A stretch of DNA of 64,000 nt from Actibacterium ureilyticum (GCF_002285435.1 NZ_NSBT01000037.1:496001-560000); one strand, 5' to 3'. Shown: positions 52,256 to 61,783, numbered from the stretch's first letter. Numbers and translations are program-made. The notes: a model not told the origin generated them from the sequence alone.

Positions 52256-54250
52256 TCACTGATCCAGGAAGCTGCGCAGCTTGCGCGAGCGGCTGGGGTG
52301 TTTGAGTTTCCGCAGCGCCTTGGCTTCGATCTGGCGGATACGTTCGCGGGTCACGCTGAACTGCTGGCCGACTTCCTCCAGCGTATGGTCGGTGTTCATG
52401 CCGATGCCGAAGCGCATCCTCAGTACCCGTTCCTCGCGCGGGGTCAGGCTGGCCAGAACGCGGGTCGTGGTGTCCTTCAGGTTCTCCTGAATGGCCGAAT
52501 CCAGCGGCAGGACGGCGTTCTTGTCCTCGATGAAATCGCCGAGCTGGCTGTCTTCTTCGTCGCCGATCGGGGTTTCCAGCGAAATCGGTTCCTTGGCGAT
52601 CTTCATCACCTTGCGGACCTTTTCCAGCGGCATCTGCAGCTTTTCGGCCAGTTCCTCGGGCGTGGGTTCGCGGCCGATCTCGTGCAGCATCTGGCGGCCG
52701 GTGCGGACCAGCTTGTTGATCGTCTCGATCATGTGGACCGGGATACGGATCGTGCGGGCCTGGTCGGCAATCGACCGGGTGATGGCCTGACGAATCCACC
52801 AGGTCGCATAGGTCGAGAATTTATAGCCGCGGCGGTATTCGAATTTATCGACCGCCTTCATCAGGCCAATGTTGCCTTCCTGGATCAGGTCCAGGAATTG
52901 CAGGCCGCGATTGGTGTATTTCTTGGCGATCGAGATCACCAGGCGCAGGTTGGCCTCGACCATTTCCTTCTTGGCCTGGCGCGCCTCTTTCTCGCCCTTC
53001 TGGACCTGCTGGACGATGCGGCGGAATTCGCTGATGTCGACGCCGACATATTGGCCGACGCGGGCCATCTCGCCGCGCAGTTCCTCGACCTTGCTGCCCG
53101 AGCGTTCGCAGAACGCCTGCCAGCCGCGACCGGCTTTCTCGTTCATCCGCTCCATCCAGGCGGGGTCCAGTTCGGACCCGCGATAGGCGTCGATGAATTC
53201 GCGGCGGTTGATGCGGGCTTGGTCGGCCAGTTTCACCATCGACCCGTCGATCTGCATGATCTTGCGGTTGATGCCGTAAAGCTGGTCGATCAGCGCCTCG
53301 ATCCGGTTGTTGTGCAGGTGCAGCTCGTTCACCAGCAGCACGATCTCGGACCGCAGCTTCTGATACGCGGCCTCTTCCTTGACCGAGAAACTGTTATCCT
53401 CGTTCAGGGTGGCCGACATGCGCATGTCCTGCATGTCCGACAGCTTGGCATAGTCGCGCGCGATCAGGTCGAGCGTTTCCAGAACCTGCGGCTTCAGCGC
53501 GGCTTCCATCGCCGCAAGCGACATGTTGGCCTGTTCGTCGTCATCCTCGTCGTCATCGTCGCTGGCAATCGGGTTGCCGTCGGCGTCCAGCTCGGGCTGG
53601 TCGTCCTTTTTCTGCGCGGTGGCAGAGGCATCGACATTCAGATTGCCGACAACGGGTTCGCTTTCTTCGCCATCGTCGTCCATCGACTGGCCGAACGTGG
53701 TTTCCAGGTCGATCACGTCGCGCAGCAGGATGTCTTCGTTCAGAAGCTCGTCGCGCCAGATCGTGATCGCCTGAAAGGTCAGCGGGCTTTCGCAGAGCCC
53801 CAGGATCATGGTGTTGCGCCCGGCCTCGATCCGCTTGGCGATGGCGATCTCGCCCTCGCGGCTCAGCAGTTCGACCGATCCCATCTCGCGCAGGTACATG
53901 CGCACCGGGTCATCGGTGCGGTCCAGCTTCTCGGTCTCGGTTTGGGCGACGGCCACCTCGCGCGAGGTCGAGGTTTCGACAACCTCGGTCGAGCCCTTGG
54001 AATCGTCGTCCTCGGCCTCTTCCTCCTCGATGATGTTGATGCCCATCTCGGACAGCATCGACATCACATCCTCGATCTGCTCGGACGACACCTGATCGGG
54101 CGGCAGAACCTGGTTCAGCTGATCATAGGTGATATAGCCACGCTCGCGCGCCTCGGCGATCATCTTCTTGACCGCCGCCTGGCTCATATCAAGCGAATGC
54201 TCCTGGTCCTGGTCGTCCTGTTTGCGATCATCGGTGTCTTTTGCAGCCAT
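52256..54250 (-). CDS. rpoD: RNA polymerase primary sigma factor RpoD
   Basis: A 664-residue sigma-70. Region 1.1 is at the N-terminus and a large acidic non-conserved insert lies around residues 175-225. Region 2 contains [20 protein letters not shown] and [20 protein letters not shown], region 3 [19 protein letters not shown], and region 4.2 [20 protein letters not shown]. It is the housekeeping sigma factor. The gene lies downstream of dnaG in the common macromolecular-synthesis order. Its upstream region carries an unusual nest of GANTC palindromes. Confidence 0.97.
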   Translation of the reverse strand: MAAKDTDDRKQDDQDQEHSLDMSQAAVKKMIAEARERGYITYDQLNQVLPPDQVSSEQIEDVMSMLSEMGINIIEEEEAEDDDSKGSTEVVETSTSREVAVAQTETEKLDRTDDPVRMYLREMGSVELLSREGEIAIAKRIEAGRNTMILGLCESPLTFQAITIWRDELLNEDILLRDVIDLETTFGQSMDDDGEESEPVVGNLNVDASATAQKKDDQPELDADGNPIASDDDDEDDDEQANMSLAAMEAALKPQVLETLDLIARDYAKLSDMQDMRMSATLNEDNSFSVKEEAAYQKLRSEIVLLVNELHLHNNRIEALIDQLYGINRKIMQIDGSMVKLADQARINRREFIDAYRGSELDPAWMERMNEKAGRGWQAFCERSGSKVEELRGEMARVGQYVGVDISEFRRIVQQVQKGEKEARQAKKEMVEANLRLVISIAKKYTNRGLQFLDLIQEGNIGLMKAVDKFEYRRGYKFSTYATWWIRQAITRSIADQARTIRIPVHMIETINKLVRTGRQMLHEIGREPTPEELAEKLQMPLEKVRKVMKIAKEPISLETPIGDEEDSQLGDFIEDKNAVLPLDSAIQENLKDTTTRVLASLTPREERVLRMRFGIGMNTDHTLEEVGQQFSVTRERIRQIEAKALRKLKHPSRSRKLRSFLDQ

Positions 54251-54268
54251 GCCATGCTCCTTGCAGGG

Positions 54269-54318
54269 GCGCTGATTCGCTTTGTGATGTGATTCGAATC
54301 AATAACCCGAATCAGCGC
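54269..54318. promoter_or_regulatory. Nested palindromes with four GANTC sites upstream of rpoD
   Basis: A perfect 11-bp inverted repeat GCGCTGATTCG (54269-54279)/CGAATCAGCGC (54308-54318) encloses the 12-bp palindrome TGATTCGAATCA (54290-54301). Together they give four GANTC methylation sites (at 54274, 54291, 54296 and 54309) within 40 bp. The element begins 18 bp before the rpoD ATG, in its leader or promoter. Confidence 0.75.
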
Positions 54319-54368
54319 GATGCACACCCGTTTAGCCTTAACTTTGTTATTACCCCGTCACCGGAACG

Positions 54369-56324
54369 TCACGATGCATCCGGTTCCTTTGTTCCATACC
54401 CGATCTGGGCCAGCAGGCTTTCGAACGCCCCACGTTCGTCGCGGCTGATCCGCGCGCCATTCGGCCCGATATCGTATTCACCCCGATCCTCGTTGTCGGA
54501 TTTGCCCGCCCGGTTGCGTGCCTCGGCCGCCTGGCCCAGCCGCCAGGTCAGGCCTTCGTCGGCCAGCCCGTCCATATCCTGAAGCGCGTCTTCGATTTCC
54601 TGTGCCGCGCCGCGCGTCGCTGTCAGCTTGGCCACTTCCTCGGCCAGACACAGCGCGGCTTTCTCGGCATCCTGCGGGTTGGCGACGGATGGACAAATCT
54701 GGACATGGCGCAGTGCGAACAGGTTTTCAAGGGGCGCGGGCCCGATGGTGCCGGAAATCGCGGCCCGCAGCGCGGCGGGGTCGGTTTCATCGGCATGGGT
54801 CAGCAGCGCGCCCTGCAACCGGCGATGATCGTCGCTGGTGCAATCCAGCCGTTCCAGCGCATCCAGCGCCCCGTGCAACAGGCCGGGATGGGTGATCAGC
54901 GTGGCCAGGATCACCGCCTCGTGCAGGTAATCCTCGAACCCCTGCCCGGCCGATACCAGCGCCGAGGATTTGGTGGCCGACAGCGCAGGCTGCGGCGCTT
55001 TGCGGCCGCGCCAGGGTTTGCGCGCGCCCCCTTCGCGCCGGGGATTGAAGAGCTGCCAGCGCAGGTTCTTGATCTCGTCCCCGTAATGCCGCTTGATCGA
55101 CGGGTCCTTGATCCGGCCGATGACCGCGCGCAGGTCCTTGTCCAGCGCGGCCTTGCGTTCGGGGCTGTCGAAGGATTTGCCCTCGGTCTCGCGCTGCCAC
55201 AGCAGCTGAACCATCGGCTGGGCCTGCTCCAGCAGCTTGTCCATCGCGCCGGCGCCGCCGGTGCGGATCACATCGTCCGGGTCCTGCCCCTGCGGCATCA
55301 GCGCAAAGCGCAGGCTGTGCCCGGCTTCCAAAAGCGGCAGCGCCAGGTCGATCACCCGCAGCGCGGCGCGTATCCCCGCCGCATCGCCATCCAGCGCAAT
55401 GACCGGCTCGGGGTCGATCCGCCAGGCCAGCCGCAGCTGATCCTCGGTGATCGCGGTGCCCAGCGGCGCGACCGCCGCGCCGAACCCCGCATCAGACAGC
55501 GCGATCACGTCCATATACCCCTCGGCCAGGATCAGCGTCTTGCCCTTGCCCGCGGCCTCGCGCGCGGGACCGTGGTTGTAAAGCGTATGGCCCTTGTCGA
55601 ACAAAAGCGTCTCGGGCGAGTTCAGGTATTTCGCCTTGTCCTCGGGGTCCATCGCGCGGCCGCCAAAAGCGATCGCCCGGCCCCGCGCATCACGGATCGG
55701 GAACATGATCCGGTCGCGGAACGTGTCATAGGGCTTGCCGCCCTTGCTGCTGGGCTTGGCCAGCCCCGCGTCCAGGATCATGTCCTCGGCCACGCCCTTG
55801 CCGCGCAGATGGTCCCAAAGCCCCTGCCAGCCATCGGGGGCAAAGCCGATTTCCCAGCGGTCCAGCCGCGCGCCGGTCATGCCCCGCCCGGCCAGATAGT
55901 CGCGCGCCGCCGCGCCCCCGGCGGTCTTCAGTTGCAGGCGGAAGAACTGCACCGCCTGTTCCATCACCGCGATCAGCTCGCTGCGGCGGTCGGCGCGTTC
56001 CTGGGCCTTGGGGTCGCGGGCGGGCATCTGCATGCCAGCCTCGGTCGCCAGGATCTCGACCGCCTCCATGAAGCTCACATTCTCGGTCTCGCGCACAAAG
56101 GAAATCGCGTCACCCTTGGCGTGGCACCCGAAGCAATAGTAATAGCCCTTGCGGTCGTCGACGTGGAAACTGGCGGTCTTTTCCTGATGGAACGGGCACG
56201 GCGCCCACATGTCGCCCTTGCCCTGGTTCGATTTGCGCGGATCCCACATGACCTTGCGCCCGACAACCTGGCTCAGGCTCAGGCGGGTGCGCAGTTCATC
56301 CAAGAATCCGGGGGGCAGGCTCAT
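54369..56324 (-). CDS. dnaG: DNA primase DnaG
   Basis: A 651-residue primase. The zinc-binding domain has Cys43, His46, Cys64 and Cys67 (PCPFHQEKTASFHVD, YYYCFGCHAKGDA). The TOPRIM core follows: LILAEGYMDVIALSDAG and VIALDGDAAGIRAALRV. The C-terminal helicase-binding part ends SLLAQIGYGTKEPDAS. It makes RNA primers at replication forks. It lies 118 bp upstream of rpoD on the same strand, so the two may be partly co-transcribed. Confidence 0.97.
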   Translation of the reverse strand: MSLPPGFLDELRTRLSLSQVVGRKVMWDPRKSNQGKGDMWAPCPFHQEKTASFHVDDRKGYYYCFGCHAKGDAISFVRETENVSFMEAVEILATEAGMQMPARDPKAQERADRRSELIAVMEQAVQFFRLQLKTAGGAAARDYLAGRGMTGARLDRWEIGFAPDGWQGLWDHLRGKGVAEDMILDAGLAKPSSKGGKPYDTFRDRIMFPIRDARGRAIAFGGRAMDPEDKAKYLNSPETLLFDKGHTLYNHGPAREAAGKGKTLILAEGYMDVIALSDAGFGAAVAPLGTAITEDQLRLAWRIDPEPVIALDGDAAGIRAALRVIDLALPLLEAGHSLRFALMPQGQDPDDVIRTGGAGAMDKLLEQAQPMVQLLWQRETEGKSFDSPERKAALDKDLRAVIGRIKDPSIKRHYGDEIKNLRWQLFNPRREGGARKPWRGRKAPQPALSATKSSALVSAGQGFEDYLHEAVILATLITHPGLLHGALDALERLDCTSDDHRRLQGALLTHADETDPAALRAAISGTIGPAPLENLFALRHVQICPSVANPQDAEKAALCLAEEVAKLTATRGAAQEIEDALQDMDGLADEGLTWRLGQAAEARNRAGKSDNEDRGEYDIGPNGARISRDERGAFESLLAQIGYGTKEPDAS

Positions 56325-56457
56325 GTCTCTTCATATCGGTCGCGGGCCAAGCCTGTCCAGAACCCCACCGCCAAAGCCGCGCGAATTTCGTCAATTCACG
56401 CCACCGGCATCACCACAGGCGCAACCGCGCGGGCCGCATGGCCCGCGCCCGGCCCAA

Positions 56458-56491
56458 CCGAAAGCCGTGCATGCACATGCACCGCTTTCGG
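56458..56491. terminator. Strong hairpin downstream of gdh
   Basis: CCGAAAGC (56458-56465) pairs with GCTTTCGG (56484-56491), and TGCAT (56468-56472) with ATGCA (56477-56481) around a GCAC loop; the two middle positions are unpaired. It lies in the 245-bp gap between gdh and dnaG with other GC palindromes (GCGGGCC.. and GGCCCGC near 56428-56446). No U-run, so its terminator role is uncertain. No gene is seen in the gap. Confidence 0.45.
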
Positions 56492-56569
56492 GCGGGAGCC
56501 CCCGGCACATGGGGCAAAACGGTTCCGGGCGGGCGGTTGGCCGACGCCCCGAACGCGGCGCGCGGGCGT

Positions 56570-58000
56570 CTAGAGCCCCTTCGCGCGATAGCTGTCGGCC
56601 ACCCGGCCGATCGCCACGATATAGGCCGCCGTCCGCAGATCCTCGACATCGTCGCGCCGGTGCCAGGTTTCGCTCATCGACTGATAGGCGATCCGCATCG
56701 TGTCATCGAGGCCCGAGCGCACCAGTTCCAGCTCGTCCGCCCCGCGCAGGTATTTTTCCTTGAAGTTCGGGGTCATCGACCAGGCATCGCCCAGATGCTC
56801 GTCCAGCCGCTGCAACTCGTCCACGATCAGTTGGTGGCGCGCCTCTTCCTGGCGGCGCTGCATCCGGCCGAACCGGATATGACTCAGGTTCTTGACCCAT
56901 TCGAAATAGGACACCGTGACGCCGCCCGCGTTGGCATACATGTCGGGGATGATCACGACGCCCATCTTGCGCAGAACCTCGTCGGCGCCTGCCGTGACGG
57001 GGCCATTGGCGGCCTCGATGATCAGGGGCGCCTTGATCCGCGCGGCGTTTTCCAGGTTGATCACCCCTTCGATGGCGGCCGGGATCAGGATATCGCAATC
57101 CTCCTCCAGCAGCTTGGCGCCATCGGGGACGAAACTGCCTTCGGGGCAACCCTGCACGCCGCCATTCTGCGCCACCCAGTCGCGTACCGCGTCGACATCC
57201 ATGCCCTTGGGGTTCACCAACCCGCCATCGCGCTCGACGATTCCGGTGATCTTCGCGCCGTCCTCGGTGCTCAGGAAATGCGCGGCGTGATAGCCCACAT
57301 TGCCCAGCCCCTGCACGATCACGCGCTTGCCGTCCAACTTGCCCGACAGCCCCGTCCTGGCCACATCGTCGGGATGGCGAAAGAACTCGCGCAGCGCGTA
57401 TTGCACGCCGCGGCCCGTCGCCTCGACCCGGCCCTGGATACCGCCCGCATGGGCCGGTTTGCCGGTGACACAGGCATTGGCGTTGATATCGGTGGTATTC
57501 ATCCGCCGGTACTGATCGGCAATCCAGGCCATCTCGCGCTCGCCCGTGCCCATGTCGGGGGCGGGCACGTTCTGGCTGGGGTGTATCAGGTCGCGCTTGG
57601 CCAGCTCGTATGCAAAGCGGCGCGTGATCTGTTCCAGCTCGTGCTCTTCATATTCGCGCGGGTCGATCCGCAATCCGCCCTTGGACCCGCCAAAAGGCGT
57701 TTCCACCAACGCGCATTTATAGGTCATCAGCGCGGCCAGCGCCTCGACCTCGTCTTGGTTCACGCCCATCGCAAAGCGGATGCCGCCCTTGACCGGTTCC
57801 ATATGTTCCGAATGCACGCTGCGATAGCCGGTGAAGGTCTGGATGCTGCCGCGCAATCGGACCCCGAACCGCACCGTATAGGTCGCGTTGCAGACCTTGA
57901 TCTTTTCCTCCAGCCCCGGCGGCAGGTCCATCAGACGGACCGCCCTGTCGAACATCAGATCGACGGACTCGCGAAAACTCGGCTCAATGACACCAGTCAT
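56570..58000 (-). CDS. Glu/Leu/Phe/Val dehydrogenase (glutamate dehydrogenase-like)
   Basis: A 476-residue NAD(P)-dependent amino-acid dehydrogenase. The dinucleotide loop is VIVQGLGNVGYHAAHFL. The substrate-binding Lys and catalytic Lys lie in VKGGIRFAMGVNQDEVEALA and LMTYKCALVETPFGGSKGGL; QNVPAPDMGTGEREMAWIAD follows. The length fits hexameric glutamate dehydrogenase (GdhA) best. The start at 58000 is followed by MTGVIEPSFRESVDLMF. Confidence 0.92.
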   Translation of the reverse strand: MTGVIEPSFRESVDLMFDRAVRLMDLPPGLEEKIKVCNATYTVRFGVRLRGSIQTFTGYRSVHSEHMEPVKGGIRFAMGVNQDEVEALAALMTYKCALVETPFGGSKGGLRIDPREYEEHELEQITRRFAYELAKRDLIHPSQNVPAPDMGTGEREMAWIADQYRRMNTTDINANACVTGKPAHAGGIQGRVEATGRGVQYALREFFRHPDDVARTGLSGKLDGKRVIVQGLGNVGYHAAHFLSTEDGAKITGIVERDGGLVNPKGMDVDAVRDWVAQNGGVQGCPEGSFVPDGAKLLEEDCDILIPAAIEGVINLENAARIKAPLIIEAANGPVTAGADEVLRKMGVVIIPDMYANAGGVTVSYFEWVKNLSHIRFGRMQRRQEEARHQLIVDELQRLDEHLGDAWSMTPNFKEKYLRGADELELVRSGLDDTMRIAYQSMSETWHRRDDVEDLRTAAYIVAIGRVADSYRAKGL

Positions 58001-58020
58001 GGCTTTCTCCCTCCTGAAGA

Positions 58021-58051
58021 CGAGTCGGTTGACATTGTTCTTGACGACTCG
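58021..58051 (-). promoter_or_regulatory. Inverted repeat with two GANTC sites upstream of gdh
   Basis: CGAGTCG (58021-58027) and CGACTCG (58045-58051) form a 7-bp inverted repeat with a 17-bp spacer, each arm containing a GANTC site. It lies 20-50 bp before the gdh start. Confidence 0.45.
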
Positions 58052-58238
58052 ATCCTAACAAAAGCTTGGCGCGGTTGGCTGTCGCCGTCCATGACATTCG
58101 CGCCCTGCCCACGCAGGGCCCAAAACGCGGCGATTGTTTCTGAGCAGTAACCAATCCGGAAATAAGCGCAATTCTGACGCGACTTACCATTATTTCCCCC
58201 CGTCTTCTGCCCTAATACTGCCTAAATTACCGATCAGT

Positions 58239-58253
58239 TTAAGCTCCAGTTAA
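58239..58253 (+). promoter_or_regulatory. CtrA-type binding site TTAA-N7-TTAA
   Basis: TTAA (58239-58242) and TTAA (58250-58253) are separated by exactly 7 bp, the full consensus for the response regulator CtrA. It lies 72 bp before the first gene of the Tad-like operon. The whole 325-bp gap (58001-58325) is AT-richer and otherwise contains no gene. Confidence 0.65.
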
Positions 58254-58325
58254 TTCTATCGCGCGGAATCTGCTTGCGCGTGCAGCGTCTGTTTGGGGAC
58301 GGCGCGGGGACAAAGGGTTGGTACT

Positions 58326-60140
58326 ATGCGGCGTATGACTGGGCGTGAGCCCCGGAAGATTTCTTTTGCCATGGCGCGGGATCGTGCGCGGGCCTCGGTT
58401 GCGGGTTTTCATAGCGACGAACGCGGTGCGCTGATCGTGTTTGGCCTGGTGCTGCTGATCATGATGTTCATGATCGCGGGTCTCGCCATCGACGTCATCC
58501 GGCTGGAGGTGACCCGCACCCGCATCCAGAACACGCTGGACCGCGCCGTTCTGGCCGCCGCCGACCTTCAGAACGCCGAAGACGCCAAGGAAGTGGTAAA
58601 CGACTATTTCAAGAAGGCTGATCTGGGCCAGTACATGAGCGACGACCAGATCGACGTCGATTACTCGCAGAACGGCTCGCAGCTGACCTATCGGATGGTC
58701 GAGGCGACATCACAGGCCAATGTGAAAACGATGTTCATGCACATGATGGGCATCGAAACCCTGGTCGCGGCAGGCAAATCCGTGGCGGAAGAAGGCATCT
58801 CGGAAACCGAAGTATCGCTTGTGGTGGACGTGTCCGGCTCGATGGATTGGGACGCGCATGACGAAGATGACAGAGTGATCGGAACAAAGATCGAGATCCT
58901 GCAGGAAGCCGCAAAGGATTTCGTCTACTTCCTGCAATGCGACAGCGCCTCGGAACGTCCCGATCTGCTGGAAAACTACAGCTCCGAAGACTGCACGGTC
59001 ACGCCGGACAAGGTGTCGATTTCGCTGATCCCCTATTCGGAACAGGTGGTCGCCGGGTCGCGCATGTTCGAGGAAATGGTGACGACCGCCGATCACAACT
59101 ATGCCCATTGCCTGGAATTCACGCCCGAAGAGTTCGAAACGGCCACGATCATCGCGACCGATCCGAACAACCCCGCCAGACAGGCCGGTTATTTCCGCGA
59201 CTATCCCAGCGGCTGGAATTATGGCGAGAACTGGAACTGCCGCCCGGAAAACTGGCGCCAGATCCGGCCCTTCATGGATGATTACGGCGTCGCGGCCACG
59301 CGGATCGACCAGCTCGAGGCCGGCGGCAGTACCTCGATCGACTATGGCGTGAAATGGGGTGCGGCGATGCTGCATGAAAGCTTCCGCCCCGTGATCGCGG
59401 GCCTGGCAGAGACCAGCGACAACGGCAGCGCGGCGATCGTGAACCCTGCCTTTGCGTCGCGCCCCTATGGCGCACAGCCGATGAACGCGATCAAGGCGCT
59501 GGTTCTGATGACCGACGGTGTGAACGACGTGCAGCGCATGCTGAAAGACGGCTATCGCTCTGGCCCCTCGGCCTTCTGGCGGAATGTCGACAACCCGAAC
59601 GATGCCAGCGACACGGTCCAGACCGAGCGGCTGTCCGTCTATCATCAGCAGCGCGACGACAACGGTCAGGATCCCTATTACTACCCGCATGACGGCAGCT
59701 GGAATGCCGTGCCCTATGGCGATGCCGCAGGCTATGAGACCACGCGCGTGCGCAGATGTAACCGTTACGGCTGCTGGTACGAGAACCAGACCGAATGGGT
59801 CGAGCAGCCGGGCGTTGCCGAAAACATCCCCTTCCCGGTGCTGTGGAAGGACTATGACATCGACAGCACCTATAACAACAGCAACTATTCCTGGCTGGGC
59901 GACCCGCTGGTGGCCTATGCGAATGCCGAAAAGGTAGAGCACACCAAGGACGTCTGCGAAGCCGCGAAAAACAACGGCATCGTGGTCTATACCATCGGGC
60001 TGGAGGTCGAAGACGGCCTGGATGTGCTGAAGGAATGCGCCACCACCGAAGGGCATTTCTTCAAGGCAACTGGCGAAAACCTGAGCGACGTGTTCTTCGC
60101 GATCGCAAGCTCGATCGACAAGCTAAGGCTGACCCAATGA
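58326..60140 (+). CDS. TadG-like pilus assembly protein with von Willebrand domain
   Basis: A 604-residue membrane-anchored protein. A TadE/G-type N-terminus has one helix (ALIVFGLVLLIMMFMIAGLA, residues 35-54). The MIDAS motif DVSGS (Asp168, Ser170, Ser172) opens the von Willebrand A domain, later completed by MTDGVND. The middle holds Tyr/Asn/Asp-rich inserts (DPNNPARQAGYFRDYPSGW, YYYPHDGSWNAVPYGD). It is exported and likely part of, or bound to, Flp/Tad pili or an adhesion complex. Start at 58326 follows AAAGGG. The stop overlaps the next start. Confidence 0.88.
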   Translation: MRRMTGREPRKISFAMARDRARASVAGFHSDERGALIVFGLVLLIMMFMIAGLAIDVIRLEVTRTRIQNTLDRAVLAAADLQNAEDAKEVVNDYFKKADLGQYMSDDQIDVDYSQNGSQLTYRMVEATSQANVKTMFMHMMGIETLVAAGKSVAEEGISETEVSLVVDVSGSMDWDAHDEDDRVIGTKIEILQEAAKDFVYFLQCDSASERPDLLENYSSEDCTVTPDKVSISLIPYSEQVVAGSRMFEEMVTTADHNYAHCLEFTPEEFETATIIATDPNNPARQAGYFRDYPSGWNYGENWNCRPENWRQIRPFMDDYGVAATRIDQLEAGGSTSIDYGVKWGAAMLHESFRPVIAGLAETSDNGSAAIVNPAFASRPYGAQPMNAIKALVLMTDGVNDVQRMLKDGYRSGPSAFWRNVDNPNDASDTVQTERLSVYHQQRDDNGQDPYYYPHDGSWNAVPYGDAAGYETTRVRRCNRYGCWYENQTEWVEQPGVAENIPFPVLWKDYDIDSTYNNSNYSWLGDPLVAYANAEKVEHTKDVCEAAKNNGIVVYTIGLEVEDGLDVLKECATTEGHFFKATGENLSDVFFAIASSIDKLRLTQ

Positions 60141-60706
60141 TCCCTGTGCTGACCCCGGCAGCCCGCAGATTGCGGCGCCTGCACCGTGACGAGGGCGGGA
60201 TCGCGGCGCTGGAATTTGCGATCCTGCTGCCGATCTTCATCACGCTGTTCGTGTCGGCTTTCGAGCTGGCGATGTGGATGAACCGCCAGGTGATGCTGGA
60301 TCGCGCCGTCGACCTGACCGTGCGGGATCTGCGTCTGGGCACATGGCCGAACCTGAGCGGGGAGAACGGCGTCGGTATCCTGAAGGAATCGATCTGCAGC
60401 CGGGTGGGCGATTTCGTGCCCGATTGCGAGAACCAGATCCTGCTGGAACTGTACCCGATGCCGAAACCCGACTGGCCCCTGCCCGATCCGGCCGCGCGCT
60501 GCGTCGACCGGGGCAGCGCCGAGAAACCGATCGTGAATTTCAACGACGGGCCGGAAAACGAAATGATGCTGGTACGCGCCTGTGTGATGATCGACCCGTT
60601 CTTCCCGGGCACCGGTCTGGCGCTTTATCTGCAGGACAATATCGGTGACGGGTTCGCGATGGTGTCGACATCGGCCTATGTGAACGAACCGCGGCCGGGG
60701 AGCTGA
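60137..60706 (+). CDS. TadE-like minor pilin protein
   Basis: A 189-residue protein with the TadE N-terminus: a basic leader, DEGGIAALEFAILLPIFITL (residues 18-37) and a conserved Glu. The outside part has four cysteines (SICSRVGDFVPDCEN, ARCVDRG, RACVMIDPFF). TadE pseudopilins are processed at a Gly/Ala site before the helix. The start overlaps the previous stop (ATGA at 60137). Confidence 0.85.
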   Translation: MIPVLTPAARRLRRLHRDEGGIAALEFAILLPIFITLFVSAFELAMWMNRQVMLDRAVDLTVRDLRLGTWPNLSGENGVGILKESICSRVGDFVPDCENQILLELYPMPKPDWPLPDPAARCVDRGSAEKPIVNFNDGPENEMMLVRACVMIDPFFPGTGLALYLQDNIGDGFAMVSTSAYVNEPRPGS

Positions 60707-60709
60707 TCC

Positions 60710-61300
60710 ATGACCAATGTCTTTACCCGCATCCTGCGCCGTTTCGCCAAAGAGGAAAAGGGAACCCTGACCGTCGAGGCGGTGATGATCCTGCCGATCC
60801 TGGTCTGGTGGTGGGTGGCCAGCCTGGTGTTCTTCGACGCCTATCAGGCGCTGAACGTCAACCAGAAGGCGGCCTATACTGTCAGCGACATGATCAGCCG
60901 GGAAATGGGCGACGAGCCGGTGAACGCCACCTATATGGACGGAATGGGCGCCGTGTTCGGGTATCTGACCGCCGGGCATGGCACCAATTCCGCGATCCGC
61001 GTGACCGAGATCTATTGCGAGGACGATTGCGATCTGGACAACCCCAACCGCGTGATCCGCACCGACTGGTCCTATTCGACCGACAGCCGCCCTGCCCTGG
61101 ATGACGATACGATCGTGAATTTCGAGGATCAGATTCCGATCATGACCAAGCAGGACCGCGCGATCATGGTCGAGACCTTCATGGACTATACCTCGGCCTT
61201 CAATGTGGGCCTGGATGACGGGAACTATCAGAACCTGGTGGTCACGCGCCTGCGCTTTGCGCCAAAGCTGTGCTGGAACGCCTGCGACGAGAACAGCTGA
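60710..61300 (+). CDS. TadE/TadG-like pilus-associated protein
   Basis: A 196-residue protein with the same type of N-terminus (EEKGTLTVEAVMILPILVWW) and one membrane helix. The outer part carries two Cys pairs (EIYCEDDCDLDN and KLCWNACDENS). It begins 3 bp after the previous stop. Together with the two upstream genes it forms a three-gene unit. Confidence 0.85.
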   Translation: MTNVFTRILRRFAKEEKGTLTVEAVMILPILVWWWVASLVFFDAYQALNVNQKAAYTVSDMISREMGDEPVNATYMDGMGAVFGYLTAGHGTNSAIRVTEIYCEDDCDLDNPNRVIRTDWSYSTDSRPALDDDTIVNFEDQIPIMTKQDRAIMVETFMDYTSAFNVGLDDGNYQNLVVTRLRFAPKLCWNACDENS

Positions 61301-61306
61301 TCCGGC

Positions 61307-61783
61307 TCAGGACCCGTCGCGTTCGGCCAGCCGCGCGATCAGAATCTCTGACATGAACTTGGTCTGGGCGGCCACCGTAACGCCGCCCACGCCCACCCGC
61401 CGGCCCAGCCGCCACCACAGCCCCGGCGCCCAGGCCGATTTGCCCCCGGATTTCAGCCGCACCACGAAGCCGTTCGACGGCTTCATCGCGAACACACCCC
61501 GATCCACGCCCGTGATCTGATCCATCGGCGCCAGAACCGTACCGTCGCTGCTGACCAGCCCCGCCTCGGTCAGGATGACCGAGGCCAGCGTCGCGCGGCG
61601 GAACGTTTCGGCCTGCCACAGCACCACGCCCCCGAAGCCCAGCAGGAACAGCTGCCAGAGCCGTTCGGCCGGCGGCTGGGCCAGCGCGATATAGATCACC
61701 CCGCCCCCCAGCAACAACAGCACCGACAGCCCGAACAGGCGGCGGATCTTCGACGGGGACACGGTGGCAAGCGGTTCGGTCAT
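61307..61783 (-). CDS. Two-TM membrane protein, unrecognised
   Basis: A 158-residue protein. Two adjacent helices (LFGLSVLLLLGGGVIYIALA and RLWQLFLLGFGGVVLWQAET) are followed by a beta-rich soluble domain (LTEAGLVSSDGTVLAPMDQI, GFVVRLKSGGKSAWAPGLWW). It resembles small Rhodobacteraceae membrane proteins of no known role. The start is ATG 61783 after a GGAG; the longer upstream frame is not coding. Confidence 0.7.
   Translation of the reverse strand: MTEPLATVSPSKIRRLFGLSVLLLLGGGVIYIALAQPPAERLWQLFLLGFGGVVLWQAETFRRATLASVILTEAGLVSSDGTVLAPMDQITGVDRGVFAMKPSNGFVVRLKSGGKSAWAPGLWWRLGRRVGVGGVTVAAQTKFMSEILIARLAERDGS

Noticed and set aside
54331-54353. CtrA site upstream of rpoD (TTAACTTTGTTATTA)
   Set aside because: Only one TTAA half-site fits the TTAA-N7-TTAA consensus; the second half reads ATTA.
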